From contig JAJPIC010000004.1 in NCBI GenBank assembly GCA_021324915.1, forward strand, positions 116,894 to 180,893: a DNA stretch of 64,000 nucleotides. Reading direction: 5' to 3'. Position numbers and translations under genes: made by a program. Positions 1-9,156 of this stretch are shown in pieces. Numbering within the stretch: position 1 is the first letter of the stretch; the number at the start of each line of letters is the position of its first letter. This stretch comes from Beijerinckiaceae bacterium (lineage in GTDB: Bacteria; Pseudomonadota; Alphaproteobacteria; Rhizobiales; Beijerinckiaceae). The notes under the pieces were generated by a model. The model worked only from the letters and a program-made list of their open reading frames with translations, did no database searches and had not been told where the DNA came from.

Positions 1-364
1 CCGCATATTTCTCGAGCTGCGAGCCATTGGTCGTAAGCGTGAGCTCTTCGAGCGCGCCCGCCTTGAGGTGGCGCGAGAGCGCCTGGAACAGGCCCATGAT
101 GTTCCGGCGCACCAGCGGCTCGCCGCCCGTGATCCTGATCTTGCGAGTGCCGCGCGCGACGAAGGCGCTGCAGATTCGGTCGAGCTCTTCGAGCGTGAGT
201 AGGTCGCGCTTCGGCAAAAAGGCCATGTTTTCCGCCATGCAATAGACGCAGCGGAAATCGCAACGGTCCGTCACCGAGACGCGGATATAATTGATCCGGC
301 GGCCAAAAGGATCGATCAGCGGCGACACGCCTGGCGCGGCTTGCTTGAGCTCAGGACTGTTCAT
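1..364 (-). CDS. moaA: GTP 3',8-cyclase MoaA, N-terminal part (truncated by window edge)
   Basis: Minus-strand translation starting at 364 reads [45 protein letters not shown]...; radical SAM CxxxCxxC motif typical of MoaA. Confidence 0.9.
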   Translation of the reverse strand, partial: MNSPELKQAAPGVSPLIDPFGRRINYIRVSVTDRCDFRCVYCMAENMAFLPKRDLLTLEELDRICSAFVARGTRKIRITGGEPLVRRNIMGLFQALSRHLKAGALEELTLTTNGSQLEKYA

Positions 365-420
365 GAGAGAGTTCAGGCCTTTTCATTGCCATAATATAGG
401 GTGGTCTGCACAGGTGTGAA

Positions 421-807
421 ATGGCTGAGGCGGCGATGGAGAAACAATGGCCAAAGGAACTGCGGCTAAGTGAGGCAGGCAAGGTTCTCAAGGTGGCGTT
501 CGAAAACGGCCGGGCTTTCGATCTTTCGGCGGAATATCTGCGCGTCATGAGCCCCAGCGCCGAAGTCAAAGGCCACACCGAGCAGGAACGCAAGACGGTC
601 GGCGGCAAGCGCAATGTCGCGATCACCGAGATTGTGCCAGTCGGCACCTACGCGGTGCGACTCACCTTCGATGATCTCCATTCGACGGGCATTTACACCT
701 GGGACTATCTTTATGAGCTCGGCGATCGCCATGCCGTGACGTGGCAGGCCTATCTTGCGTCGCTCGCCGCGAAAGGATTGAGCCGCGATCGGCCGGGAGA
801 AAAATGA
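421..807 (+). CDS. DUF971 (gamma-butyrobetaine hydroxylase-like N-terminal) domain protein
   Basis: ORF with WPKELRLSEAGKVLKVAFENGRAFDLSAEYLRVMSPSAEVKGH...YTWDYLYELG, typical DUF971. Confidence 0.85.
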   Translation: MAEAAMEKQWPKELRLSEAGKVLKVAFENGRAFDLSAEYLRVMSPSAEVKGHTEQERKTVGGKRNVAITEIVPVGTYAVRLTFDDLHSTGIYTWDYLYELGDRHAVTWQAYLASLAAKGLSRDRPGEK

Positions 808-839
808 GCGCGAAGGGAAATGAGTGCGAAGGCATAGGC

Positions 840-910
840 AAAAAAAGGCCCGGACGCGCCGGGCCTAGGAGAGCCGCCGAGGTTTCGCTGGGAGGAGGGC
901 GGCTCGGTTA
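840..910 (-). ncRNA. Candidate small RNA with CUCCUCCC (anti-SD) loop and intrinsic terminator
   Basis: Minus strand: stem GAGCCGCC (898-905) / GGCGGCTC (871-878) enclosing CTCCTCCCAGCGAAACCTC, then hairpin GGCCCGG-CGCGT-CCGGGCC followed by a T-run (846 to 841). Confidence 0.55.
841..865 (-). terminator. Rho-independent terminator
   Basis: GGCCCGG(847-853)/CCGGGCC(859-865) stem followed on the minus strand by TTTTTT. Confidence 0.75.
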
Positions 911-1191
911 TTAGCGCAAATCGACAAATTTGGTTCCGATCCTTATGGGATCGTTGCCTTTCTCAGCTTGGCGCAACCAAGGCTCAGCAAGTGCCCGGCT
1001 GGCGCGGAGTTCGAAAACCAGAATCAAAGCGCCAAGCAGCATGGATAATCTGACCAAGACTGCGGCTTTGCAATGGCGGAACGCCTAAACATTGTGACAG
1101 ACCACGAATTTGCGCCGACGTAACCGGTCTGCAACAGAGTAGGGCGCGAGATTAGATAGACTCTGGATATCTAACGCGTGAAAGGCGCGAC

Positions 1192-1425
1192 ATGCCCTTA
1201 CCAATACCTCTGGCCGTGGTGCTGTTTCTAACGATCTGGTTCGTGGTTCTCTTCGCGATCCTGCCTTTCGGCGTTCGCTCGCAGCACGAGGTTGGCGACT
1301 ATGTCGCCGGCACCGACCCTGGCGCACCCGTTGCCCCGCGGCTGCTCCTCAAGGCCGTGTGGACCACTTTGGCGACCTCCGTCGTGTTCGGTGTCGTTAT
1401 CCTCGTGATGTTGCTTATGAAATGA
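1192..1425 (+). CDS. DUF1467 family membrane protein
   Basis: 77 aa: MPLPIPLAVVLFLTIWFVVLFAILPFGVRSQHEVGDYVAGTDPGAPVAPRLLLKAVWTTLATSVVFG; typical DUF1467. Confidence 0.85.
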   Translation: MPLPIPLAVVLFLTIWFVVLFAILPFGVRSQHEVGDYVAGTDPGAPVAPRLLLKAVWTTLATSVVFGVVILVMLLMK

Positions 1426-1497
1426 GGTCCTGCCGCTAGGGTATCGTTAACCGGCTCTATTGACCGTTCGGGCCGATGCGGATAGGTGGGCGGCGAC

Positions 1498-1573
1498 GAG
1501 CGCGTAGCTCAGGTGGTAGAGCATCTGACTTTTAATCAGGAGGTCATGGGTTCGAATCCCATCGCGCTCACCA
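1498..1573 (+). tRNA. tRNA-Lys(TTT)
   Basis: GAGCGCG acceptor pairs CGCGCTC; anticodon loop CTTTTAA; T-loop GGTTCGAATCC; encoded CCA. Confidence 0.95.
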
Positions 1574-1988
1574 GGGGATCACACGATTGATCCCGATTTT
1601 CGGCTCACCGGACCATTGCTGATCGGCGCTGTGACGAGTCTCGATAGCGCGTCGCGAGGGGCGCGCCATCGCGCACCGCCGTCAGCCTGCAAATTATTTT
1701 TCGCGTCATTCCGCTCTGAACATACGGGCACATCTGCGGACGATGCGTGTCGATGACTGTTGCATGGATGCAACCGTTGTCCGGCCGCTGCCCTAAAAGA
1801 GACGCACAGCGGCGCTTTTCCGAACGCGCATATACATGTCCAACGTGGCGCCTGCGCCTGTCGCCGCGTTGAATATTTGGCGATATGAGTGCGGCGGAAT
1901 ATAGAGACGGTTGTATCGGCTTGCCCGTCCTCCTTCCAAGGCAATTCGCTGAGAACAAAGGCCCGTCCGCAGCTTCGAACTGTGCTTT

Positions 1989-3416
1989 ATGAATGAACTG
2001 ATGCCCCAGGAAATCACGCGCGGCGCGTCTCCCGAGTCCTTCGATATTGCGAGATTGCTCAAGGCGCGCGAGGCCGAACGCTACGACCTCCACAGCCGCT
2101 ATTTGAACGATCGGATGGTGCAGGCCTTGCGCACCATCGGCTTCGATGTCGCCTTCCAGCGTGGCAGCGGCCAATATTTGTTCGATCGGGCAGGCTCACG
2201 CTATCTCGATCTCTTGAGCGGCTGGGGCGTGTTCGCGGTCGGGCGAAATCATCCGACCATTCGCCTGGCGCTGCAGCGCGTTCTCGAAGCCGATCTGCCG
2301 AACCTCGTTCAGATGGATGTCACGGCGCTTTCCGGCGTGCTCGCCGAGCGATTGCTGGAGTTCGTCCCTTATCTCGACAAAGCCTTCTTCGCCAATTCCG
2401 GTACGGAAGCGGTCGAAGCTGCGATCAAATTCGCCCGCGGTTTTACGGGCCGGCAAAACATCGTCTATTGCAGCCATGCTTTTCACGGCTTGAGCTACGG
2501 TGCGTTGTCGTTGAATGGCGATCCGACCTTTCGCGACGGGTTCGGCGATTTCTTGCCCGGCTGTTTCGAGGTTCCTTTCAATGATCTCGCGGCGCTCGAA
2601 CAGGTGCTGTCGCGTCGCGAAGTCGCGGCATTCATCATCGAGCCGATCCAGGGCAAGGGGGTCAATGTCGCGGACGAGGGCTATATCAGGGGCGCCCGCG
2701 AGCTCTGCAGCAGATATGGCACCTTGTTTGTCGCCGATGAGATCCAGACGGGGCTTGGCCGCACCGGCCGCTTCCTTGCGATCGAGCACTGGGATGTGGA
2801 GCCGGACATGGTTCTGCTCGCCAAGGCGCTCTCCGGCGGTCATGTGCCGATCGGCGCCGTGCTGATGCGCAAGAAGATTTTCGAGGCGATCTTCAATCGC
2901 ATGGACCGCATGGCTGTGCACGGCTCGACGTTCGCGAAGAACGATCTGGCGATGGCGGCGGGGCTCGCGACGCTCGAGGTGATCAAAGCCGAAAGGCTCG
3001 TCGAAAACGCAGCGCGGAAAGGCCAGCGGCTGTTCGATTTCTTCAGCGCTTTCGCCGAGCGTTACGAACTCGTCAAAACTGTGCGCGGCAAGGGATTGAT
3101 GATCGGTCTCGAGTTCGGGCCGCCGCGCTCCTTCAAGTTGAAGACGGCCTGGAGCGTGCTCGAGTCGGTCCGCACCGGTCTCTTCTGCCAGCTCATCGTC
3201 ATTCCGCTGTTCAAGGACCACAAGGTCGTCACGCAAGTGGCAGCCAATGCCAGCCACACGATCAAGCTGCTGCCGGCGCTCACCATCACCGATGCCGATT
3301 GCACCTGGATCGAGCGCGCTTTCGACAGCGTCGTGGCCGAGGCGCATCGCGTCCCCGGCGCTGTCTGGTCGCTCGGCAAGACGCTCGCGGAGAACGTGCT
3401 CAGGAGCAACCGGTAA
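1989..3416 (+). CDS. Class III (acetylornithine-type) PLP aminotransferase; possibly HpnO-like hopanoid aminotransferase
   Basis: FFANSGTEAVEAAIKFAR, YCSHAFHGLSYGALSLNG, LFVADEIQTGLGRTG, LLAKALSGGHVPIGAVL: PLP-dependent class III motifs; HpnO assignment is only suggestive. Confidence 0.85.
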   Translation: MNELMPQEITRGASPESFDIARLLKAREAERYDLHSRYLNDRMVQALRTIGFDVAFQRGSGQYLFDRAGSRYLDLLSGWGVFAVGRNHPTIRLALQRVLEADLPNLVQMDVTALSGVLAERLLEFVPYLDKAFFANSGTEAVEAAIKFARGFTGRQNIVYCSHAFHGLSYGALSLNGDPTFRDGFGDFLPGCFEVPFNDLAALEQVLSRREVAAFIIEPIQGKGVNVADEGYIRGARELCSRYGTLFVADEIQTGLGRTGRFLAIEHWDVEPDMVLLAKALSGGHVPIGAVLMRKKIFEAIFNRMDRMAVHGSTFAKNDLAMAAGLATLEVIKAERLVENAARKGQRLFDFFSAFAERYELVKTVRGKGLMIGLEFGPPRSFKLKTAWSVLESVRTGLFCQLIVIPLFKDHKVVTQVAANASHTIKLLPALTITDADCTWIERAFDSVVAEAHRVPGAVWSLGKTLAENVLRSNR

Positions 3417-3432
3417 CGGCCGCGGCCGCGGC

Positions 3433-4908
3433 TCAATATTTCGCTTCGACCGGCGCCGTGGGGCTCCAGTTGAACTTATAGACGAGGCCGGCGACGCCCG
3501 ATTGCATTTCCGGATGGAAATGGATCGTGTTGCCCGGTCCGCCCGCCGAATAAGAGGCGATATCGTGCGCCTCGTATTGGGCGTAGCGATATTCGACATT
3601 CCAGAACCAGCCCGGCGCAAATTGTGCCTCGATCCCATCGCCGAGCAGCCAACCGCTGCTCGTGAAACCTTGCGTAGAGAGACCGGAAGGAATGCCATTG
3701 GCGCTGTTGAGCAGTGCGGTTCCGTCAAAATGGGCCTGGGTGAAGCCGAATTTGCTGTAGCTGAGGATTTGCGGCGTCACCAGGAAGCCAAGGCGCGCGC
3801 CGCCGCCCCATGACCAATGCTGCACAATCGTTCCGGTAAGACCCGCGGTCTGATCCTGGATCGTGCCCGATAGGCCGGCGGGGTCGAAATCGCCGAACGC
3901 GCCGGCGACGATTTTCCCAGTCAATTGATAATCATAGCCAAAGCCGATGCGCCCGCCGACGCCGCGCCCGCCTTGGCGCTGGTCGATACAGGCCACGCAG
4001 ACAAGATCATTGGGCAGCCGGGTGACAGTGTTGGCGCTCCAGACGCCGTAGCCGGCGCCAGCATCTATATAGGCGCCGTTCCAGATCGAAGGCCCCGTTG
4101 CCGGGGTGATCAGATCGCTGAAGAGATTGCCGAAGCCGAGACCGGGGAACGCGGGCGGATTCATGCCCGGCCAGCCGAGCTTATAGACGAGGCTGGTCGT
4201 CACGGTCTGCACAATCGGGCGAAACCGGATGTCGTCGAGGCGCCCGGCCGCGCCGGAATCGGCGAGTGTCTGGGTGCCGTAATCCGCCATCCGATATTCA
4301 CTGCGCCAGAACCAGCCGGGCGCGACCATTGTCTCGAGGCCGCCGCCGACGAACCAGCCATCGGGATTAAAGCTCGCAATCGAATTGCCGCTCTCTGCTC
4401 CGTCCGTCGTCCTCACCAAGTCCGAGCCGGTGAAATGGCTCTGCGTGAACCCGGCATTCGCATAGGCGAGAAGATCGGGCGTGACGAGCATCCCGAGCCG
4501 GACGCCCGCCGCCCAGGACCAGGTTTGCGTGATATTGTTGCCGGTCAAGCCCGCAGCCTGGTCCTGCACGGCGCCGCGCATCCCGGCATAGGTGCCGTCG
4601 GCGAAGACGCCGGCGACGAATCGCTCGGCGAATTGGTAATCGAACCCCGCGCCGGCGCGCCCGAGCAAGCCGCGGCCGCCCTGGATCTGATCGATGCAAA
4701 GCGCGCAATTGGCGCTGCCGGGCAGGCGCGTTGTCGTGTCCGCCGCCCATTCCCCGTAGCCGGCTCCGCCATCGACGTAAAAGCCCGTCCAGGTGAAAGC
4801 CGGCGGCGGTGGAAGGGGCGGCGCTTTCGTCGATGGCAGGTCCGCCGCAAATGCCGGGGTCCCGGCGAAAAAAGCTAAACCAAAACCCAGTCTCAAAACC
4901 CTGCGCAT
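3433..4908 (-). CDS. Outer-membrane beta-barrel protein with two tandem Omp25/Omp31-like barrel halves
   Basis: Signal peptide MRRVLRLGFGLAFFAGTPAFAADLP; internally repeated WTGFYVDGGAGYGEWAADTTTRLP.../WNGAYIDAGAGYGVWSANTVTRLP...; ends in VEAKY with aromatic terminus. Confidence 0.85.
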   Translation of the reverse strand: MRRVLRLGFGLAFFAGTPAFAADLPSTKAPPLPPPPAFTWTGFYVDGGAGYGEWAADTTTRLPGSANCALCIDQIQGGRGLLGRAGAGFDYQFAERFVAGVFADGTYAGMRGAVQDQAAGLTGNNITQTWSWAAGVRLGMLVTPDLLAYANAGFTQSHFTGSDLVRTTDGAESGNSIASFNPDGWFVGGGLETMVAPGWFWRSEYRMADYGTQTLADSGAAGRLDDIRFRPIVQTVTTSLVYKLGWPGMNPPAFPGLGFGNLFSDLITPATGPSIWNGAYIDAGAGYGVWSANTVTRLPNDLVCVACIDQRQGGRGVGGRIGFGYDYQLTGKIVAGAFGDFDPAGLSGTIQDQTAGLTGTIVQHWSWGGGARLGFLVTPQILSYSKFGFTQAHFDGTALLNSANGIPSGLSTQGFTSSGWLLGDGIEAQFAPGWFWNVEYRYAQYEAHDIASYSAGGPGNTIHFHPEMQSGVAGLVYKFNWSPTAPVEAKY

Positions 4909-5335
4909 TATTCCGTGGCCTCCGGTTTCCAGCGCCCGGCGCCCTGTGGGCACATGTGATCCACGATGATCCATGGCCTGGACAGCGCCGCATTCACCGT
5001 ATCATCATATCTCATTCGGCAGCAATGAAGCGTGGCTTTTCCGGCATCATTTGCGAGAGAAATCCGAACCCGCGAAGTGCGGCCCGCGAAAGCCAAAGAA
5101 AGGACCTCCCCCAGGCGCGGTTGAGAGGGAGTTCCCCGCAAGGCAAGCAGAATGCCGTCACCGCGGGCAAGGTCCAACCGGCGCTAAGCCGATCGTGCGT
5201 GCCTATCCGTACCCGAGATGTCACCGTAAGCTCGCCGGACTTTCGTCGCCACGCAATGTTTCCTGCCGATCATCTGCCGGGTAGATTTGCCCCACGCGAG
5301 CCTGACGGAAGGCGCGCAATTAGGAGAGATTTGTC

Positions 5336-5662
5336 ATGAAGATCTTGGTGGCGGTTTTCTCGTTCTTCGGCGTCTTCTTGGGCCTCGTCGTTCCGATGGC
5401 CTTTGCGCAACAGCAGCCCGTTCCCGTTGCCGCACCGAAAAGCTCCGTAGCGGCGCTCTTGCAGCAGGGATATGAGGTCAAGGATGTCACGGCTGTTCCT
5501 CGGGATGAAGCCAAAGCCGCGTTTCAGCAGACCGATTCTCAGGCCGTGATCACCCTGCAAAAGGGAACCAAGGTCGCGATTTGCACCATGGCCCTGTTGA
5601 ACTGGGCCTTGGCAAATCCCCCGAGCTTCAACAACGCAACTCTGTGCTACTTGCAGGAATGA
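5336..5662 (+). CDS. Small secreted/periplasmic hypothetical protein
   Basis: 108 aa with signal peptide MKILVAVFSFFGVFLGLVVPMAFAQQ; RBS AGGAGAG upstream. Confidence 0.7.
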   Translation: MKILVAVFSFFGVFLGLVVPMAFAQQQPVPVAAPKSSVAALLQQGYEVKDVTAVPRDEAKAAFQQTDSQAVITLQKGTKVAICTMALLNWALANPPSFNNATLCYLQE

Positions 5663-5750
5663 GCAATTCGCCTGCACCTTCTGGCGCAATGCGCCAATCC
5701 TGCCGACATTGAGACCGTTGCGCGCAAGTTTCGCCCGCCTTCGGCACCCC

Positions 5751-6620
5751 ATGGCTCTGTCGAGATTTCTTCGCCTCTTCTACGTCGCCTACCTGCGCTT
5801 CTTGAAAAACGACGGATGGGCGACGGCCAGCCATGTCGCGCTGACGATTTTGATGTCGATGTTTCCCTTTCTCATCTTCATCACGGCGCTGGCCGGATTT
5901 TTCGGTACACGCGAGCTCGCCGATCAGGCGACCCATATGTTGCTGCAGACCTGGCCCGAGCAGGTCGCCGGGCCGCTCGGGCAAACGATCGACAAAGTCC
6001 TGACGCAAGGCCACAGCGGACTCCTCACGCTCGGGGGCGCCCTCTCGCTCTATTTCTCCTCGAGCGGCGTCGAAGCCTTACGTGTCGGCCTCGACAGGGC
6101 CTATGAGGCGAAAGACAAGCGGCCCTGGTGGCTCGCCCGCATCCAGTCGATCATCTACGTGCTGGTCGGCGCCCTAGCGCTTCTGGCGTTCGGTCTGCTC
6201 GTGGTGCTGGCGCCGCTGATCTGGGCGGCGTTGGTGCATTTTGCGCCCGCGATGCGTCCGCTCGAGCGGGAAGTTACTTATGCGCGGCTGGCGATTGCCG
6301 CCGGCCTCCTGCTCGCGGCGCTCATCATCATCCATAAATTCCTGCCGGCGGGCCGCCGCACGCTTGTCGAGATTGCGCCGGGGATTGCGCTCACCCTCGC
6401 GCTCTGGATCGAGACCGGCTATGGATTTGGCATCTATCTCTCTGGATTTGCGCGCAATTATACGAACGTCTATGCCGGCCTTGCCTCGGTGATGACCGTT
6501 CTTGTCTTTCTCTATTGGCTGGCTGCCATCTTCATTTACGGCGCCGAACTCAATTCGGCGATCATTCTCGCCCGGCGCAAGCAGCGCGAGAGCAGGGCAA
6601 AGCACGCCGCACTACATTGA
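5751..6620 (+). CDS. YihY/BrkB family inner-membrane protein
   Basis: GWATASHVALTILMSMFPFLIFITALAGFFG...SSSGVEALRVGLDRAYEAKDKRPWWLARIQSI; YihY/virulence factor BrkB family. Confidence 0.88.
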   Translation: MALSRFLRLFYVAYLRFLKNDGWATASHVALTILMSMFPFLIFITALAGFFGTRELADQATHMLLQTWPEQVAGPLGQTIDKVLTQGHSGLLTLGGALSLYFSSSGVEALRVGLDRAYEAKDKRPWWLARIQSIIYVLVGALALLAFGLLVVLAPLIWAALVHFAPAMRPLEREVTYARLAIAAGLLLAALIIIHKFLPAGRRTLVEIAPGIALTLALWIETGYGFGIYLSGFARNYTNVYAGLASVMTVLVFLYWLAAIFIYGAELNSAIILARRKQRESRAKHAALH

Positions 6621-6652
6621 CGCAAGCCGTCCTCGGTGTCGTAATCGGCAAG

Positions 6653-6808
6653 AGCATCGGACCCAAAAGTGGGAACCGGTTTTGGGAAAAATCCGATGCT
6701 AAGAAGAGCATCGGACCCAAAAGTGGGAACCGGTTTTGGGAAAAATCCGATGCTAAGAAGAGCATCGGACCCAAAAGTGGGAACCGGTTTTGGGAAAAAT
6801 CCGATGCT
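6653..6808. repeat. Three identical tandem copies of a 48-bp palindromic element (period 54 bp)
   Basis: AGCATCGGACCCAAAAGTGGGAACCGGTTTTGGGAAAAATCCGATGCT at 6653, 6707 and 6761, separated by AAGAAG. Confidence 0.97.
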
Positions 6809-6843
6809 CAACAATTAGGAGCCCATTGCATTCGAGGTGACTC

Positions 6844-7314
6844 ATGTCATCCATTTCCAAAGCCGGATTTGCTGCGCTTATCTTTGCGGTCGATTTCTTT
6901 TTCTTTGCTGCTTCGGGCGCGAAAGCCGACATTACGTTCTGCAATAAATTCGGGCGTCTCGTTTATGTGGCGATCGCCTATCCGCAAAGCGACGGGTCGT
7001 TCATTTCGCGCGGCTGGATGAGCTTGTCGGATGGCAATTGCGCCCAATTCGATACGGCAATCCACGTCAAGACCTTCTACTTTCGTGGCGAGAGCGAGTG
7101 GTATCGCGAGGGCGGCCACCGCAGCCGCGAAATCTGGGGGAAGGGGGACAAATTTGCGATCTGGGAGAACGACAATTTTCAATATTACGACGCCCAGCAA
7201 CAGGTGCTGAATTCGACTCTGGTCGAATTCACCCATGGACCGGAGGCGGAAAATGGCGATGTTTCGACGACGGTCACCTTTACCGACCACGGCTCCACCA
7301 TGACGCTGAACTAG
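6844..7314 (+). CDS. DUF1036 domain protein, secreted
   Basis: Signal peptide then ADITFCNKFGRLVYVAIAYPQSDGSFISRGWMSLSDGNCAQFD; typical DUF1036. Confidence 0.85.
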   Translation: MSSISKAGFAALIFAVDFFFFAASGAKADITFCNKFGRLVYVAIAYPQSDGSFISRGWMSLSDGNCAQFDTAIHVKTFYFRGESEWYREGGHRSREIWGKGDKFAIWENDNFQYYDAQQQVLNSTLVEFTHGPEAENGDVSTTVTFTDHGSTMTLN

Positions 7315-7365
7315 CGTAGGGCCGGAAAGTCGAAGGGCGTCAGCCTGCGGCGCTTGCGGCCAGCC

Positions 7366-7986
7366 TCAAAGCTTGCGCATGAAGCCGGTAAATGTGTCGG
7401 CCACGAAGGTGAAGGGCTTCAACAGCGTATGGGGCGAAGCGAGCCGCGCCGCAAAGGCCATGAGGCCGTTCTGCTGAGGTGCAGGAGCTGGCGCTGCGAC
7501 GGCGATAGCCGGCGCAGCGGGAGCCGCAGGAGTCGCGGGAGCCGGAGCAGCCGCGACCGGATTTGCGGGCGGCGTCGGAACGGCCGATGCTGCCGCAACC
7601 GCCTCCGGATGCCGAGCTTTGCCGCCGCGAAAGGCGCAATTCAAACCGTCCGGGCAGGCATGCGCATCCCGCGCCTGCGGTTTTGCCGCCCGCATGGGCG
7701 CCAGGCTCGCCCGGTCGAAGCCCGACGTGTAGGAAGCCGATGTCAGGGGCGCCGCGGCTGACGATTGTCCCGTCGGACTTTCGAGATGGCCTGCCCAGGT
7801 CTGCGATTTTCCGCCGGATGAAGTTTCGTCCCAGAGTGCGGCTTTCGGCCCGACCGGCCCGAAGATCACAAGAGCGGCGAAGGCAGCCATTGCGGCGAGC
7901 GCCACTCCGGCGCGCGAGAAGCGCCCAAGCTCGCGCAACTGGACGAATTTCGATGCTGCTGGCGTTAGTTTGTAGTGTGCTGCCAT
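7366..7986 (-). CDS. Hypothetical membrane-anchored Ala/Pro-rich protein
   Basis: MAAHYKLTPAASKFVQLRELGRFSRAGVALAAMAAFAALVIFG (TM) followed by low-complexity A/P-rich region; no stop. Confidence 0.6.
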   Translation of the reverse strand: MAAHYKLTPAASKFVQLRELGRFSRAGVALAAMAAFAALVIFGPVGPKAALWDETSSGGKSQTWAGHLESPTGQSSAAAPLTSASYTSGFDRASLAPMRAAKPQARDAHACPDGLNCAFRGGKARHPEAVAAASAVPTPPANPVAAAPAPATPAAPAAPAIAVAAPAPAPQQNGLMAFAARLASPHTLLKPFTFVADTFTGFMRKL

Positions 7987-8138
7987 TGGCCTATCCGGCA
8001 ATATCTGCAGGCGATAGGCGGATTGAACCTAGGCTTTGCGTCAAGACCTGGGCGAGGTGCGTCCCAAATTGGGCGCTAGCGAAAATGTGCTGAAGTGTTG
8101 CCGTGCGCCCACGCTGACAATGTCAGGCAGACTTGGAG

Positions 8139-8834
8139 TCAGGCAGACTTGAATTCGGCGACCCCGCCATGCGCGGCCGACCAGGCCGCCGGATCGCTAA
8201 GGAATTTCTCGACTTCATCGAGGCTCGAAGCGGCGAAATATTTGCCGTCCCGCGCGACGTTCAGCATGTCCCACCAGGTGACGAGATAATGGAGTGTGAC
8301 GCCGAGTTCGCTCATCAGCGCGCGCGTCTGCGGGAAAATATCGTAGAAAAAGAACACGAAGGCGTGGTCGCACCTCTGTCCTGCGGCGCGCAAAGCCTCG
8401 CAGAAATTGACCTTGCTGCGCCCGTCCGTGGCAAGATCCTCGACCAGCAGGGTGCGGCCATTGTCGAAGAGCGTGCCTTCGATCTGCGATTGCCGGCCGA
8501 AGCCTTTGGGCTTCTTGCGAATATATTGCATGGGCAGAGTGAGGCGCTCGGCGATCCAGGCGGCGTAGGGGATGCCGGCCGTTTCGCCGCCGGCGATCAC
8601 GTCGAGGTTTTCGTTGCCGATTTCGGTGGCAATCGTCTCGGCGGCAAAGTCGACGAGCGCCCTGCGGAAGGTCGGATAAGAAATGATCTTGCGCATGTCC
8701 GTATAGACCGGGCTCGCCCAGCCGGACGTGAAGACGAACGGCTTATCGGTATTGAAGGAAACCGCCGCGATCTCGAGTAGAATGCGGGCTGTTTCGCGGG
8801 CGATGCGTTGTTTTTCGGGCGAACGTTCGGACAT
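8139..8834 (-). CDS. pyrE: Orotate phosphoribosyltransferase
   Basis: MSERSPEKQRIARETARILLEIAAVSFNTDKPFVFTSGWASPVYTDMRKIISYP...VEDLATDGRSK (PRPP motif). Confidence 0.93.
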   Translation of the reverse strand: MSERSPEKQRIARETARILLEIAAVSFNTDKPFVFTSGWASPVYTDMRKIISYPTFRRALVDFAAETIATEIGNENLDVIAGGETAGIPYAAWIAERLTLPMQYIRKKPKGFGRQSQIEGTLFDNGRTLLVEDLATDGRSKVNFCEALRAAGQRCDHAFVFFFYDIFPQTRALMSELGVTLHYLVTWWDMLNVARDGKYFAASSLDEVEKFLSDPAAWSAAHGGVAEFKSA

Positions 8835-9156
8835 GGCGAAAACCAAAGAATAGGCAGAGCTTCCCTCGCGCGCGCCGCCTTGTGCGTCAAGTCCGAAAGG
8901 AATGGATTCTGTGCCGGCGATGCGCCTTTCTTCGCAATCACGATCCGGCATGGTCAGGGCGCCGAACGGCCGCGCCCGCGATTGTTGCCCATCACGCGCC
9001 GGATTTGTCAGCATCAATTCTCGCGCTAAGATCGGCTCCGACGGGTAAGGCCAATTGCAGGGCCCGGACGATGACCTAGATGTGCGCTCGAGACCCAGAT
9101 GTGCGCATGATCAGGGTCACGGCTCTGCCTCTCATCCGAGAGAAGACGGGGACTTC

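Noticed and set aside
2196-3728. 510-aa minus-strand ORF
   Set aside because: Antisense shadow of the class III aminotransferase with no recognisable fold.
6673-6804. GGAAC-N17-CGAT inside each palindromic repeat as EcfG promoters
   Set aside because: The -10 is CGAT not CGTT and the match is part of a repeated element, so promoter function is not supported.
6653-6808. Possible mini-CRISPR
   Set aside because: Only three units, spacers are identical 6-bp AAGAAG, and units are nested palindromes; no cas genes in the window.
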